Notes: generated by a model not told the origin, from the letters alone. A stretch of DNA of 7,420 nt from Psychroflexus sp. (GCA_003565575.1 PXBV01000136.1:1-7420); one strand, 5' to 3'; counted from the first letter of the stretch, positions 1 through 6,834 are shown. Translations and numbers: made by a program.

Positions 1-157
1 CTGCAAAATTAATAAACTAAGCAATTTATGAATCTCAAAAGAGCCTATTTTAGTTTAAATTCAACAAATATTCCATTTATATAAAGCTGAAAAGCTGATG
101 TCTGATTTAATAAAAGATTTCTTGAAACTTCAATTTAATTATGTTTTGGCTAAAAGC
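1..157. other. AT-rich intergenic region, no gene seen
   Basis: No open reading frame, tRNA-like fold or strong terminator is visible in this stretch. It is very AT-rich and contains a tandem 8-base repeat AAAGCTGA AAAGCTGA at 83-98. It presumably separates rpsP from a gene beyond the left edge, whose identity and orientation cannot be told. At 4-11, CAAAATTA is the reverse complement of TAATTTTG and fits the Bacteroidota -7 consensus for leftward transcription. However, there is no matching upstream TTG at the usual distance, so I do not call it a promoter. Confidence 0.6.
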
Positions 158-186
158 TTGTATTTCAAAAAATAACATTACTTTTG
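158..186 (+). promoter_or_regulatory. Bacteroidota-type sigma promoter of rpsP-rimM
   Basis: TTG at 158-160 is followed after 18 bases by TACTTTTG at 179-186. This is an exact match to the -33/-7 promoter of Bacteroidota (TTG, 17-23 bases, TAnnTTTG), recognised by the phylum's unusual primary sigma factor. Transcription should begin a few bases after 186, giving a leader of roughly 40 nt before the rpsP ATG at 235. The position just upstream of a highly expressed ribosomal protein gene supports the call. The start site itself is inferred. Confidence 0.8.
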
Positions 187-205
187 CACCTCATTATTAA
201 TAACG

Positions 206-233
206 GGAGTCGAGCACTCCAAAATTTAATTTT
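206..233 (+). promoter_or_regulatory. Hairpin(s) in the rpsP 5' leader, possible cis-regulatory element
   Basis: GGAGT (206-210) and ACTCC (216-220) form a perfect 5-bp stem around a 5-nt loop. It is the only GC-rich patch in an otherwise AT-rich leader. Directly after it, AAAAT (221-225) can pair with ATTTT (229-233), ending one base before the ATG at 235. Many ribosomal protein genes are controlled by binding of their own product to the leader, so an S16-responsive or translation-limiting role is possible. This is inference from position and pairing alone. Confidence 0.4.
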
Positions 234-234
234 T

Positions 235-774
235 ATGCCAGTTAAAATAAGATTACAAAGACACGGTAAAAAAGGAAAACCTTTTTACTGGGTCGTAGCA
301 GCAGATGTACGTTCAAAAAGAGATGGTAAATACCTTGAGAAATTAGGAATTTACAATCCTGTAACCCAGCCTGCAACTATTGAACTAGATGTAGATGCGT
401 CAGTAAAATGGTTAAGGAATGGTGCTCAACCAACGGATACTGCTAAACGTATTTTGTCTTACAAAGGCGCTATGTTAAAAAAACATTTGCTTGCAGGTGT
501 GGATAAAGGCGCATTAACAGAGGAAGAAGCAGAGAAGAAATTCCAAGCTTGGCTGACTGAAAAAGAAGATAAAATATCTACTTCTGCAGAAGAGACAGCG
601 AAAGCTAAGCAAGCAGAAAAAGAAAAAGCTCTGGAAGCAGAACGAGAAGTAAATGCGAAGCGCGAAGCGGAAGCAAAAGCAGCTCAGGAAGAGGAAGAAG
701 CAAAAGCAAAAGAAGAAGCGGAGGCTAAAGCTACTGCTGAAGAAGATGCTTCTGAAGAAAGCAAAGAGGCTTAA
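235..774 (+). CDS. rpsP: 30S ribosomal protein bS16 with long C-terminal extension
   Basis: This is small-subunit ribosomal protein bS16, which binds 16S rRNA early in 30S assembly. The ATG at 235 is chosen because the protein then begins MPVKIRLQRHGKKGKPFYWV, the canonical S16 start. An in-frame TTG at 184 would overlap the promoter and add non-homologous residues. The S16 fold occupies about residues 1-83 (RSKRDGKYLEKLGIYNP, then a WLRNGAQPTDTAKRIL segment). A tail of about 95 residues follows. It is helical and very rich in Ala, Glu and Lys (residues 118-179), ending in an acidic Glu/Ser stretch. At 179 residues the protein is more than twice the length of E. coli S16 (82), but such tails are usual in Bacteroidota. 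It has its own promoter, no Shine-Dalgarno sequence, and is followed after 15 nt by rimM. Confidence 0.97.
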   Translation: MPVKIRLQRHGKKGKPFYWVVAADVRSKRDGKYLEKLGIYNPVTQPATIELDVDASVKWLRNGAQPTDTAKRILSYKGAMLKKHLLAGVDKGALTEEEAEKKFQAWLTEKEDKISTSAEETAKAKQAEKEKALEAEREVNAKREAEAKAAQEEEEAKAKEEAEAKATAEEDASEESKEA

Positions 775-789
775 AACAATATTGCTGTA

Positions 790-1320
790 ATGACCAAAGA
801 AGACTGCTTTTACTTAGGTCAAATTGTAAGCAAATTTAGTTTTAAAGGAGAACTCCAGATCAAACTTGATACGGATGAACCTCAACTCTATGAACATTTG
901 GAATCAATTTTTGTGGATTACCACAATAAATTGATTCCTTTTTTTGTGGAAAAATCCAACCTACAAAAAAGCAACCTTCTGCGTGTTAAACTTGAAGAAG
1001 TAGATGAAGAAGCTGATGCGGAAGATTTACTCAAAAGAGACGTATATCTGCCTTTGTCTCAACTACCTGAATTAGGCCCTAACAAATTTTATTATCATGA
1101 AGTTATTGGCTACAAAGCAATGGATGAGATTTATGGTGATATTGGTATTATCAAGTTTGTGAATGATCAAACCCTTCAAGCGCTATTCTTTATCGACTTT
1201 AATGGCAAAGAAATTATTATTCCTGTGAATGATAGATTTATTAAAGAGGTAGATAAGTCAAAAAAAATCATTCATTTTAGTACCCCCGAAGGTTTAATAG
1301 ACATGTACTTGGATGCTTAA
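790..1320 (+). CDS. rimM: Ribosome maturation factor RimM
   Basis: RimM is a cytoplasmic assembly factor that acts on the 30S head region around S19 and the 16S rRNA 3' domain. The 176-residue length is normal for the family. The N-terminal beta-barrel domain starts at YLGQIVSKFSFKGELQIK (residues 8-25) and runs to about residue 90. The C-terminal PRC-barrel begins at KFYYHEVIGY (99-108) and continues through IIIPVNDRFIKEVD to the closing PEGLIDMYL. The adjacent tyrosines Y101-Y102 match the YY pair of E. coli RimM that is needed for ribosome binding. The ATG at 790 lies 15 nt after the rpsP stop with no promoter between them, so the two are probably one transcript. The usual downstream partner in proteobacteria, trmD, is absent. 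The next gene is convergent rodA, whose stop overlaps by 4 nt. Confidence 0.96.
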   Translation: MTKEDCFYLGQIVSKFSFKGELQIKLDTDEPQLYEHLESIFVDYHNKLIPFFVEKSNLQKSNLLRVKLEEVDEEADAEDLLKRDVYLPLSQLPELGPNKFYYHEVIGYKAMDEIYGDIGIIKFVNDQTLQALFFIDFNGKEIIIPVNDRFIKEVDKSKKIIHFSTPEGLIDMYLDA

Positions 1321-1351
1321 TTTAAGCTATTTCTTTTTGCATCTAGCTTAA
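1315..1351. terminator. Candidate terminator at the rimM/rodA convergence
   Basis: GCTTA (1315-1319) and TAAGC (1323-1327) form a short stem, with 9 of the next 11 plus-strand bases being T (1328-1338). This resembles a weak intrinsic terminator for rpsP-rimM. A competing 8-bp perfect inverted repeat, TTAAGCTA (1322-1329) with TAGCTTAA (1344-1351), encloses a 14-nt loop but has no T tract after it on either strand. All of this except the first two bases lies within the 3' coding end of rodA. The stems are AT-rich, so termination efficiency is uncertain. Confidence 0.35.
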
Positions 1352-2567
1352 GGAAAATCAGCACCAAAATTAAAAAGCCCCACAGCCCAGACCCACCGTA
1401 ACTAAAAAAAGGTAATGGAATTCCTACCGTAGGAAACAAGCCTATTACCATAGCTATATTCACAAAAAAATGAATGAATAGGATAGACAATACGCAATAT
1501 CCATAAACTCTACTGAATTGACTTTTTTGACGTTCAGCCAGATGAAACAACCTTAAAATAAGCAAGGAAAATAGAATAACGACAAGACTTGCGCCCAAAA
1601 ACCCCCATTCTTCTCCAACAGTGCTGAATATATAATCGGTATGTTGTTCTGGCACAAACCGCCCTTGCGTTTGAGATCCTTTTAGCCATCCCTTTCCAGT
1701 CCAGCCACCACTTCCTATAGCGACTTCGCTTTGGTAGAGATTAAATGCTGAACCCTTAATATCTTTTGTTTCTCCTAGCAAAACTTCAAATCTATCTTTT
1801 TGATGAGGGAGCAAGACAGAATTGAGTATGAAATTTACTGAATATGAAAACCCAAGCGAGATTACAAGTGCTAAACTATATAGCCAAAGTTTTGGTTTTT
1901 TATTTCTGTTGAAAAAATAAAGGAGAAGAATTATTAATAGGGCAAAAATCGCAAAGATTAAGAAGCCAAACTTAAGAGTAAGTACAAAGATAATTCCAAA
2001 AAGAAGTCCAAAGGTTATATAAAAATGAGGCAAACCTTCTCTGTAAAGAGGAATAGCGAAAGCAAGATAAATGAATGCACTGCCTGCATCTGGCTGAAGC
2101 ATGATTAACAGCAACGGAAAGCCAATAATAAAGAACGCTTTTACTTGTGATGAAAATTTGGTCAAGTCATTATCCATTTCACTTATATACTTAGCCAAAG
2201 CTAGGGCTACTGCAGTTTTAGCAAACTCAGCAGGTTGAAGACCAAAACTTCCAAAAGAGTACCAGGCAGTTTGTCCAGCAATGGTTTTTCCAAACACAAA
2301 TAGACCAAGCAGTGAAAGTATGGAGGCTGCATAAATAAGAGAAGAAAACCGTTCAAAAAATTTGCTTTCAAGTGCAAGTACAAGTATGGCAATAATGAAA
2401 CCAAGACCAATAAAGAGCAGCTGTTTACCGTAAATTTTGGTTAAGTCAAAAATAGGTTCTTCTGGGCTAATGTATGTGGTTGAGTATATGTTTCCCCAGC
2501 CAAAACCTATGAGCGTTATGATGATAAAAACGGTAAGCCAATCTAATTGCAATATAGTTTTTGGCAT
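1317..2567 (-). CDS. rodA: Rod-shape SEDS peptidoglycan glycosyltransferase RodA
   Basis: RodA is an integral membrane SEDS-family enzyme that polymerises lipid II into glycan strands for the lateral wall, working with PBP2. The 416-residue protein is hydrophobic throughout, with about ten membrane segments. Family signatures are in order: an AWYSFGSFGLQPAEFAK block (residues 101-117), LQPDAGSA (157-164), an acidic residue D269 in TKDIKGSAFNLYQ, the block EVAIGSGGWTGKGWLKGSQT (281-300) continuing into VPEQHTDYIFSTVGEEWGFLG (305-325), and a final TVGIPLPFFSYGGSGL (380-395). W102 and D269 lie where SEDS residues known to be important for polymerase activity occur; this alignment was made by eye. 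The Gly/Pro-rich last block fits RodA or FtsW, but pairing with mrdA and mre genes favours RodA. Its ATG is 2 nt after the mrdA stop, so the two partner proteins are likely made together. It is the last gene of the operon. Confidence 0.95.
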   Translation of the reverse strand: MPKTILQLDWLTVFIIITLIGFGWGNIYSTTYISPEEPIFDLTKIYGKQLLFIGLGFIIAILVLALESKFFERFSSLIYAASILSLLGLFVFGKTIAGQTAWYSFGSFGLQPAEFAKTAVALALAKYISEMDNDLTKFSSQVKAFFIIGFPLLLIMLQPDAGSAFIYLAFAIPLYREGLPHFYITFGLLFGIIFVLTLKFGFLIFAIFALLIILLLYFFNRNKKPKLWLYSLALVISLGFSYSVNFILNSVLLPHQKDRFEVLLGETKDIKGSAFNLYQSEVAIGSGGWTGKGWLKGSQTQGRFVPEQHTDYIFSTVGEEWGFLGASLVVILFSLLILRLFHLAERQKSQFSRVYGYCVLSILFIHFFVNIAMVIGLFPTVGIPLPFFSYGGSGLWGFLILVLIFLKLDAKRNSLN

Positions 2568-2569
2568 AG

Positions 2570-4438
2570 CTACTGGTTAATTTTGAAAGGTTCACCAGAA
2601 AGTGGCTTTGCATATTCATCTTCAAGGTCATTCGTCATTACCCAGCTTTCAAGGTCTTTTCTTTCAATTTCACCCTTCAAGTACTTTTCTATCATTAGGC
2701 TAGATATTCTACCTGCATATCTTGCTCCCCAATACCCATTTTCAACAAAAACAGCTATCGCAATCTTGGGATTATCTTTTGGGGCAAAAGCTACAAAAAT
2801 AGAGTGGTCTGTAAGTTGCACACGTTTTCCGTCAATTTTAGTGTAATTTTCTGCTGTACCTGTTTTTCCACAGACTTCAATCCCTGGCACTCTCAAAAAC
2901 TTCGCTGTTCCATAGTTGAAAACATCATGCATGCCTTCTATAATAGGTTCAAAGTGCTCCTCATCTATAGTCGTAAATTTCTTTGTCGTATAGGCTTCAT
3001 CTTTAATAGACGTACCGTCTATCGCTTTCAAAATATGTGGTGTATAATACCAGCCTTTATTGGCAATGGTAGCAGTAACATTAGCCAACTGTATGGGTGT
3101 AGTTATGACTTCTCCTTGACCTATAGCATTAGAAAGTGTAGCGCTTGCGTACCACTTGTAAGTGGGGAATCTGTATGCTTTGTTGTAATACTCTGCATCT
3201 GGAAGCAAACCGGCTCTTCCTACAGGTAAATCATAACCAAGGTAATCTCCCAGTCCAAAGCTTGACATATGCTGGTTCCAATTATCCATTCCCTCTTGTG
3301 GGGTTTCATACTTTTCTATGGTTCTTCTATAAACTTGCGCAAAGTAGGAATTACAAGAGTGTGCAATTCCTGTTACCATTTGAACAGGACTGGGGTGGTG
3401 GTGGCATTTCATTTTTACTCCTCTTCCATAAGAGTAGCCCCCACGACAACTAAAGCGTTCATCTAAATCCACCACATTTTCTTGTAAAGCAACAAGTCCA
3501 GTTAAAACTTTAAAAGGAGAACCTGGTGCATAAATAGCTTGTAATGGCCTGTTATATAATGGCCTGCTAATGCTATCATACCATAGCCGTGTATAGTTTT
3601 TGGAGCGCTTTCTACCTACTAGTAAATCTGGGTCGTAAGAAGGAGCTGTCACAAGACTCAAAATTTCTCCAGATTCTGGTTCTATTGCCACTATGCCACC
3701 GCGTTTGCCCTGCATCAGTTTTTCCCCATACGCCTGTAATTTAGAATCGATGGTAAGAGAGAGGTCACTTCCTTTTTGAGATAGTGTATCAAACTTTCCT
3801 TCCTTAAATGGCTTTATGTTCTTATTATGAATATCTCTTAAGAAATGTTTTACACCTCTTTCCCCTCTTAGGATCTCTTCGTATTGTTGCTCTACCCCTT
3901 GCTTACCTTTTAAATCTCCAGATTTGTAATAAGAATTTTTAGAAATTTCACTTTGTCCTACTTCTGCAATATAGCCTAAAACATTAGCACTGTGGTTTAC
4001 ATTATAATCTCTTAAGGATCGTTTTTGAATATAAAACCCCTGATATTTATGCATGCGTTCTTGTAAAAAAGCATATTCTTTTTTAGTAAGCTGTGGTGTG
4101 ATTACAGAAGCCAATCTTGGTGAATAACGCCATGCTTTTTCTAGTTGAATTTTAAGACGTTCTGGAGTTATTTTTAGTAAGCTAGATAACTCTAAGGTAT
4201 CAAACTGCTTCACCTCAAGAGGGACTGCCATCACATCATAAGCGGGTTGATTCCCCACCATAAGCTCTCCATTCCTATCATAAATGTAACCACGTTGTGG
4301 ATAATCATAAACTTTACGAACAGAAATGTTTGTTGAGACCTCATCAAAGCTTTCGTCTAGTACTTGCAAATAAAACAAACGTAACAAGAATACAAATGCT
4401 GTGAAGCTTACCAATATAATGGGTAGGAGTTTTCTCAT
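2570..4438 (-). CDS. mrdA: Penicillin-binding protein 2 (peptidoglycan D,D-transpeptidase)
   Basis: This class B penicillin-binding protein cross-links peptidoglycan during cell elongation and is the partner of RodA. It has 622 residues. Residues 4-26 form one N-terminal membrane anchor with a short cytoplasmic tail, placing the rest in the periplasm. The dimerisation/pedestal region follows, starting with the typical PQRGYIYDRNGELMVGN (48-64) and including LGYIAEVG (154-161) and KGKQGVEQQYEEILRGERG (177-195). The transpeptidase domain has all three active-site motifs: SPFK with nucleophile S307 and K310, SCN (361-363), and KTGT (525-528). A Cys/His-rich insert between the first two motifs (C331, C345, H346-H348) is notable. 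The start codon overlaps the mreD stop in an ATGA, which suggests translational coupling. FtsI (PBP3) is less likely given the mre/rodA context. Confidence 0.96.
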   Translation of the reverse strand: MRKLLPIILVSFTAFVFLLRLFYLQVLDESFDEVSTNISVRKVYDYPQRGYIYDRNGELMVGNQPAYDVMAVPLEVKQFDTLELSSLLKITPERLKIQLEKAWRYSPRLASVITPQLTKKEYAFLQERMHKYQGFYIQKRSLRDYNVNHSANVLGYIAEVGQSEISKNSYYKSGDLKGKQGVEQQYEEILRGERGVKHFLRDIHNKNIKPFKEGKFDTLSQKGSDLSLTIDSKLQAYGEKLMQGKRGGIVAIEPESGEILSLVTAPSYDPDLLVGRKRSKNYTRLWYDSISRPLYNRPLQAIYAPGSPFKVLTGLVALQENVVDLDERFSCRGGYSYGRGVKMKCHHHPSPVQMVTGIAHSCNSYFAQVYRRTIEKYETPQEGMDNWNQHMSSFGLGDYLGYDLPVGRAGLLPDAEYYNKAYRFPTYKWYASATLSNAIGQGEVITTPIQLANVTATIANKGWYYTPHILKAIDGTSIKDEAYTTKKFTTIDEEHFEPIIEGMHDVFNYGTAKFLRVPGIEVCGKTGTAENYTKIDGKRVQLTDHSIFVAFAPKDNPKIAIAVFVENGYWGARYAGRISSLMIEKYLKGEIERKDLESWVMTNDLEDEYAKPLSGEPFKINQ

Positions 4439-4941
4439 CTTTTGTTTTTCTTTTGGATTAAATTTAAAATAATCAAAATTAATAACCCGCTAAATATTGA
4501 GGAATACACTATTTTCTTTAAAAGGTATAGCAAATGATTAAGGCTAAAAATTTCTAAAACAAAAAGAACAACATGATGAGTCAAAATGGTGATGCTTACA
4601 TAAATTAAGAGCGATTTAAATGGTGCATCGTAAAGCTTCAATGTTTGATGATCATAGCTCAATCCAAAGGCATTTCTTAAAAATAAAGGTCTTAAATATG
4701 CAATCACTAATGTTGCCGCAGCATGAATTCCTCCACTATCTTCAAAAAAATCTATACTCAAACCTAATAAAAACGCTAAAACTAATTTTTGGATGGAATT
4801 GATATTAAATGGTAGAAGAAGGATGAGCAGTGGATAAACATAAGGATTGATATACCCCAACAGCTCAAACTTACTAAATATGAATACCTGAATCAAGATG
4901 AGTAAAATAAATCTGATGCTATTTATGAGGTATATTTTCAT
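4435..4941 (-). CDS. mreD: Rod-shape-determining membrane protein MreD
   Basis: MreD is a small polytopic inner-membrane protein of the elongasome that works with MreC to control PBP2-RodA activity. The 168-residue sequence is almost entirely hydrophobic, with about five or six membrane segments, starting at residues 8-23 and 34-48. The most diagnostic part is LAFLLGLSIDFFEDSGGIHA (55-74), matching the MreD pattern of a glycine-rich helix followed by an acidic D-F-x-D-x-x-G-x-H-A loop, then YLRPLF. MreD is poorly conserved, so position between mreC and mrdA adds much of the certainty. Both ends overlap neighbours by ATGA: its start overlaps the mreC stop and its stop overlaps the mrdA start. 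The C-terminus is basic (KKNKR), consistent with a cytoplasmic end. Confidence 0.93.
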   Translation of the reverse strand: MKIYLINSIRFILLILIQVFIFSKFELLGYINPYVYPLLILLLPFNINSIQKLVLAFLLGLSIDFFEDSGGIHAAATLVIAYLRPLFLRNAFGLSYDHQTLKLYDAPFKSLLIYVSITILTHHVVLFVLEIFSLNHLLYLLKKIVYSSIFSGLLILIILNLIQKKNKR

Positions 4942-5762
4942 TGAGAAACATCAGGATTTAAGAGTTCATGGGCTTCAGCTTTTTTAGTGTTTTCAATAAT
5001 GTAGATGTGTTTAAGATTAGTCATATCATTAAACAACTTTACAGAAATAGAAAAATACCCAATGTTTTCGTTGAGTTCAAAACTACTTATCGTTCCAATA
5101 GGTATATGTTCAGGAAAAATCAAAGATCTTCCACCGGTTGTGATCGTGTCTCCTACCTCTACTGGAGCAGATCGGGGTACATCTATTAAGCTTAAAATAT
5201 TAGGGTCTTTTCCATCCCAAGTTAAAGTTCCAAAGTGATACGTTTTTTTAAGTTTTGCATTAATAGAGGAATTGGTATTAAGTATAGAAATAGCTCTAGA
5301 AAAATCTGCACTTACATCTTGGATAATACCTACTAAACCTTTGCTAGAAATAACGCCAAGGTCTTCTTTTATCCCCGCATTAGAACCTCCTTTTATAAGA
5401 AGAAAATTGTCGGGTTTATCATAGTTATTAGATATAATTTTAGCTTTTTTAATCTTGTATAAGGTGTCAATCTCAAAATCAACGTTTTCCTCCAAGTCTT
5501 CTGTAAGAGCCAAGTTATGAAGTTGATGTCTTAGAGCTTCATTTTCTTCAAATAAAATTTCGTTTTGAGTTTTTAAATCAAAGTACTGGTTAACAGATTC
5601 TGAAGTACTCAATAAATTTCCTGTGATAAAATTAGCAGAACTAATAAGTTTGCTATTGTGATAAGTATGGGCTTGAAAAGTAAGCCCTAAAGCCACAGAA
5701 AACAACACGATAAACACCAAACCTGTCTTATTTTTAGTAAGAAATAATAAGATTTGCTGCAT
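4938..5762 (-). CDS. mreC: Rod-shape-determining protein MreC
   Basis: MreC is a bitopic membrane scaffold that polymerises in the periplasm and activates PBP2. Its 274 residues show a cytoplasmic N-terminus, one membrane helix at about 13-29, then a periplasmic coiled coil at about 55-90 (YFDLKTQNEILFEENEALRH is the core). Two beta-barrel subdomains follow. These carry the family blocks FLLIKGGSNAGIKEDLGVIS (120-139), GLVGIIQDVSADFSRAISIL (142-161), FGTLTWDGKDP (177-187), GDTITTGGRSLIFPEHIPIG (204-223) and VKLFNDMTNLKHIYII (241-256). The start ATG lies 9 nt after the mreB stop, with no Shine-Dalgarno sequence. A Lys/Glu-rich C-terminus ends in an ATGA overlap with mreD. The length is within the family's range and all expected regions are present. 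Confidence 0.95.
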   Translation of the reverse strand: MQQILLFLTKNKTGLVFIVLFSVALGLTFQAHTYHNSKLISSANFITGNLLSTSESVNQYFDLKTQNEILFEENEALRHQLHNLALTEDLEENVDFEIDTLYKIKKAKIISNNYDKPDNFLLIKGGSNAGIKEDLGVISSKGLVGIIQDVSADFSRAISILNTNSSINAKLKKTYHFGTLTWDGKDPNILSLIDVPRSAPVEVGDTITTGGRSLIFPEHIPIGTISSFELNENIGYFSISVKLFNDMTNLKHIYIIENTKKAEAHELLNPDVSQ

Positions 5763-5771
5763 GAGAACATT

Positions 5772-6800
5772 TTATTTTAGTAGCACAGCTTTGTATTTGA
5801 CAAGGTCTTTCAAGGTGATGCCTGTACCCCTTACAATAGCTCTTAAAGGGTCTTCAGCGATATAAACAGGCAAGTCTGTTTTTTGAGATAGACGTTTATC
5901 CAAACCTCTTAACATAGAACCTCCACCAGCTAGATAAATTCCAGTGTTATAAATATCTGCAGCAAGTTCTGGAGGGGTTTGAGAGAGAGTTTCCATAACA
6001 GCATCTTCAATTCTCAAGATAGATTTATCTAAAGCCTTTGCAATTTCTCTAAAAGAAATTTCAACTTGCTTGGGTTTTCCTGTAAGTAAATCTCGTCCTT
6101 GAACGTTCATATCGTCTGGTGCCGTTTCCAAATCTTCTGTAGCAGAACCTATCTGGATTTTTATTTTTTCTGCTGTACGCTCACCTACAAACAAGTTGTG
6201 CTGAGTCCTCATAAAGTAAATAATATCATTGGTAAATACATCTCCAGCAATCTTAACGGATTTGTCACAAACTATTCCACCTAATGCTATGACAGCAATT
6301 TCTGTGGTACCCCCACCAATGTCAACAATCATGTTTCCTTTAGCCTGCATAATGTCTACGCCAATTCCTATTGCTGCAGCCATAGGTTCATGAATTAAAT
6401 ACACCTCTTTGCCATTAACGCGCTCTGCAGAATCTTTTACAGCTCTCATTTCCACTTCGGTGATGCCACTTGGTATACATATAACCATGCGAAGCGATGG
6501 GGTAAACCAACGCTTTTTAAGCGCAGGTATTTCTTTTATAAACATGCTAATCATTTGCTCACTCGCATCAAAATCAGCAATAACACCATCTTTTAATGGT
6601 CTAATGGTCTTTATATTTTCATGGGTTTTGCCTTGCATCATGGCAGCTTCTTTACCTACTGCAATAATTTTTCCTGTCATTCGGTCTCGAGCTACTATAG
6701 ACGGACTGTCTACAACTACTTTATCGTTATGTATAATAAGTGTATTTGCTGTTCCTAAATCTATTGCAACATCTTCTGTAAGAAAGTCAAAAAATCCCAT
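5772..6800 (-). CDS. mreB: Rod-shape-determining actin homologue MreB
   Basis: MreB is the bacterial actin that forms membrane-bound filaments directing lateral-wall synthesis. At 342 residues it has the standard length. Actin-fold nucleotide motifs are intact: phosphate-1 DLGTANT (14-20), connect-1 with IHEPMAAAIG (136-145), phosphate-2 DIGGGTTE (160-167) and the adenosine motif GIYLAGGGSMLRGL (287-300). E138 sits at the position of the glutamate linked to ATP hydrolysis in MreB. The short N-terminal stretch MGFFDFL, rich in Phe, could serve as the membrane-contact segment. It is the first gene of the mre block on the minus strand, 34 nt after the purH stop and 9 nt before mreC. No convincing promoter is visible in the 34-nt gap, so read-through from purH or an internal purH promoter is inferred. 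Confidence 0.98.
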   Translation of the reverse strand: MGFFDFLTEDVAIDLGTANTLIIHNDKVVVDSPSIVARDRMTGKIIAVGKEAAMMQGKTHENIKTIRPLKDGVIADFDASEQMISMFIKEIPALKKRWFTPSLRMVICIPSGITEVEMRAVKDSAERVNGKEVYLIHEPMAAAIGIGVDIMQAKGNMIVDIGGGTTEIAVIALGGIVCDKSVKIAGDVFTNDIIYFMRTQHNLFVGERTAEKIKIQIGSATEDLETAPDDMNVQGRDLLTGKPKQVEISFREIAKALDKSILRIEDAVMETLSQTPPELAADIYNTGIYLAGGGSMLRGLDKRLSQKTDLPVYIAEDPLRAIVRGTGITLKDLVKYKAVLLK

Positions 6801-6834
6801 GAGTAAATTATTTGTAGGGCTTAAAGTTAATTAA

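Noticed and set aside
4..11. Leftward -7 element (TAATTTTG on the minus strand) at the left edge
   Set aside because: No TTG lies at the correct distance on that strand, and the gene it would serve is outside the window. In AT-rich DNA such 8-mers occur by chance.
140..148. TATGTTTTG as an additional rpsP promoter
   Set aside because: It has three bases instead of two between TA and TTTG, so it does not fit the consensus, while 179-186 fits exactly.
184..234. Upstream TTG start for rpsP at 184
   Set aside because: It lies inside the TACTTTTG promoter element, before the expected transcript start. The 17 added residues do not resemble S16, while the ATG at 235 gives the canonical N-terminus.
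2207..2410. Minus-strand 67-codon frame inside rodA
   Set aside because: It is a different frame within rodA; the Leu-rich sequence reflects the out-of-frame reading of membrane-helix codons.
2547..3466. Several plus-strand open frames of 65-141 codons opposite rodA and mrdA
   Set aside because: They lie antisense to genes with full-length conserved motifs, show no recognisable domain, and have low-complexity or Cys/Phe-rich compositions typical of shadow frames.
6822..6829. TAACTTTA on the minus strand between purH and mreB as a -7 element
   Set aside because: It differs from TAnnTTTG at the last, strongly conserved G, and has no TTG 17-23 bases upstream. The resulting leader would be only about 15 nt.
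6409..6834. Plus-strand 141-codon open frame opposite mreB
   Set aside because: It is fully antisense to the conserved MreB N-terminal half, has no promoter or recognisable family, and is best explained by codon bias of mreB.
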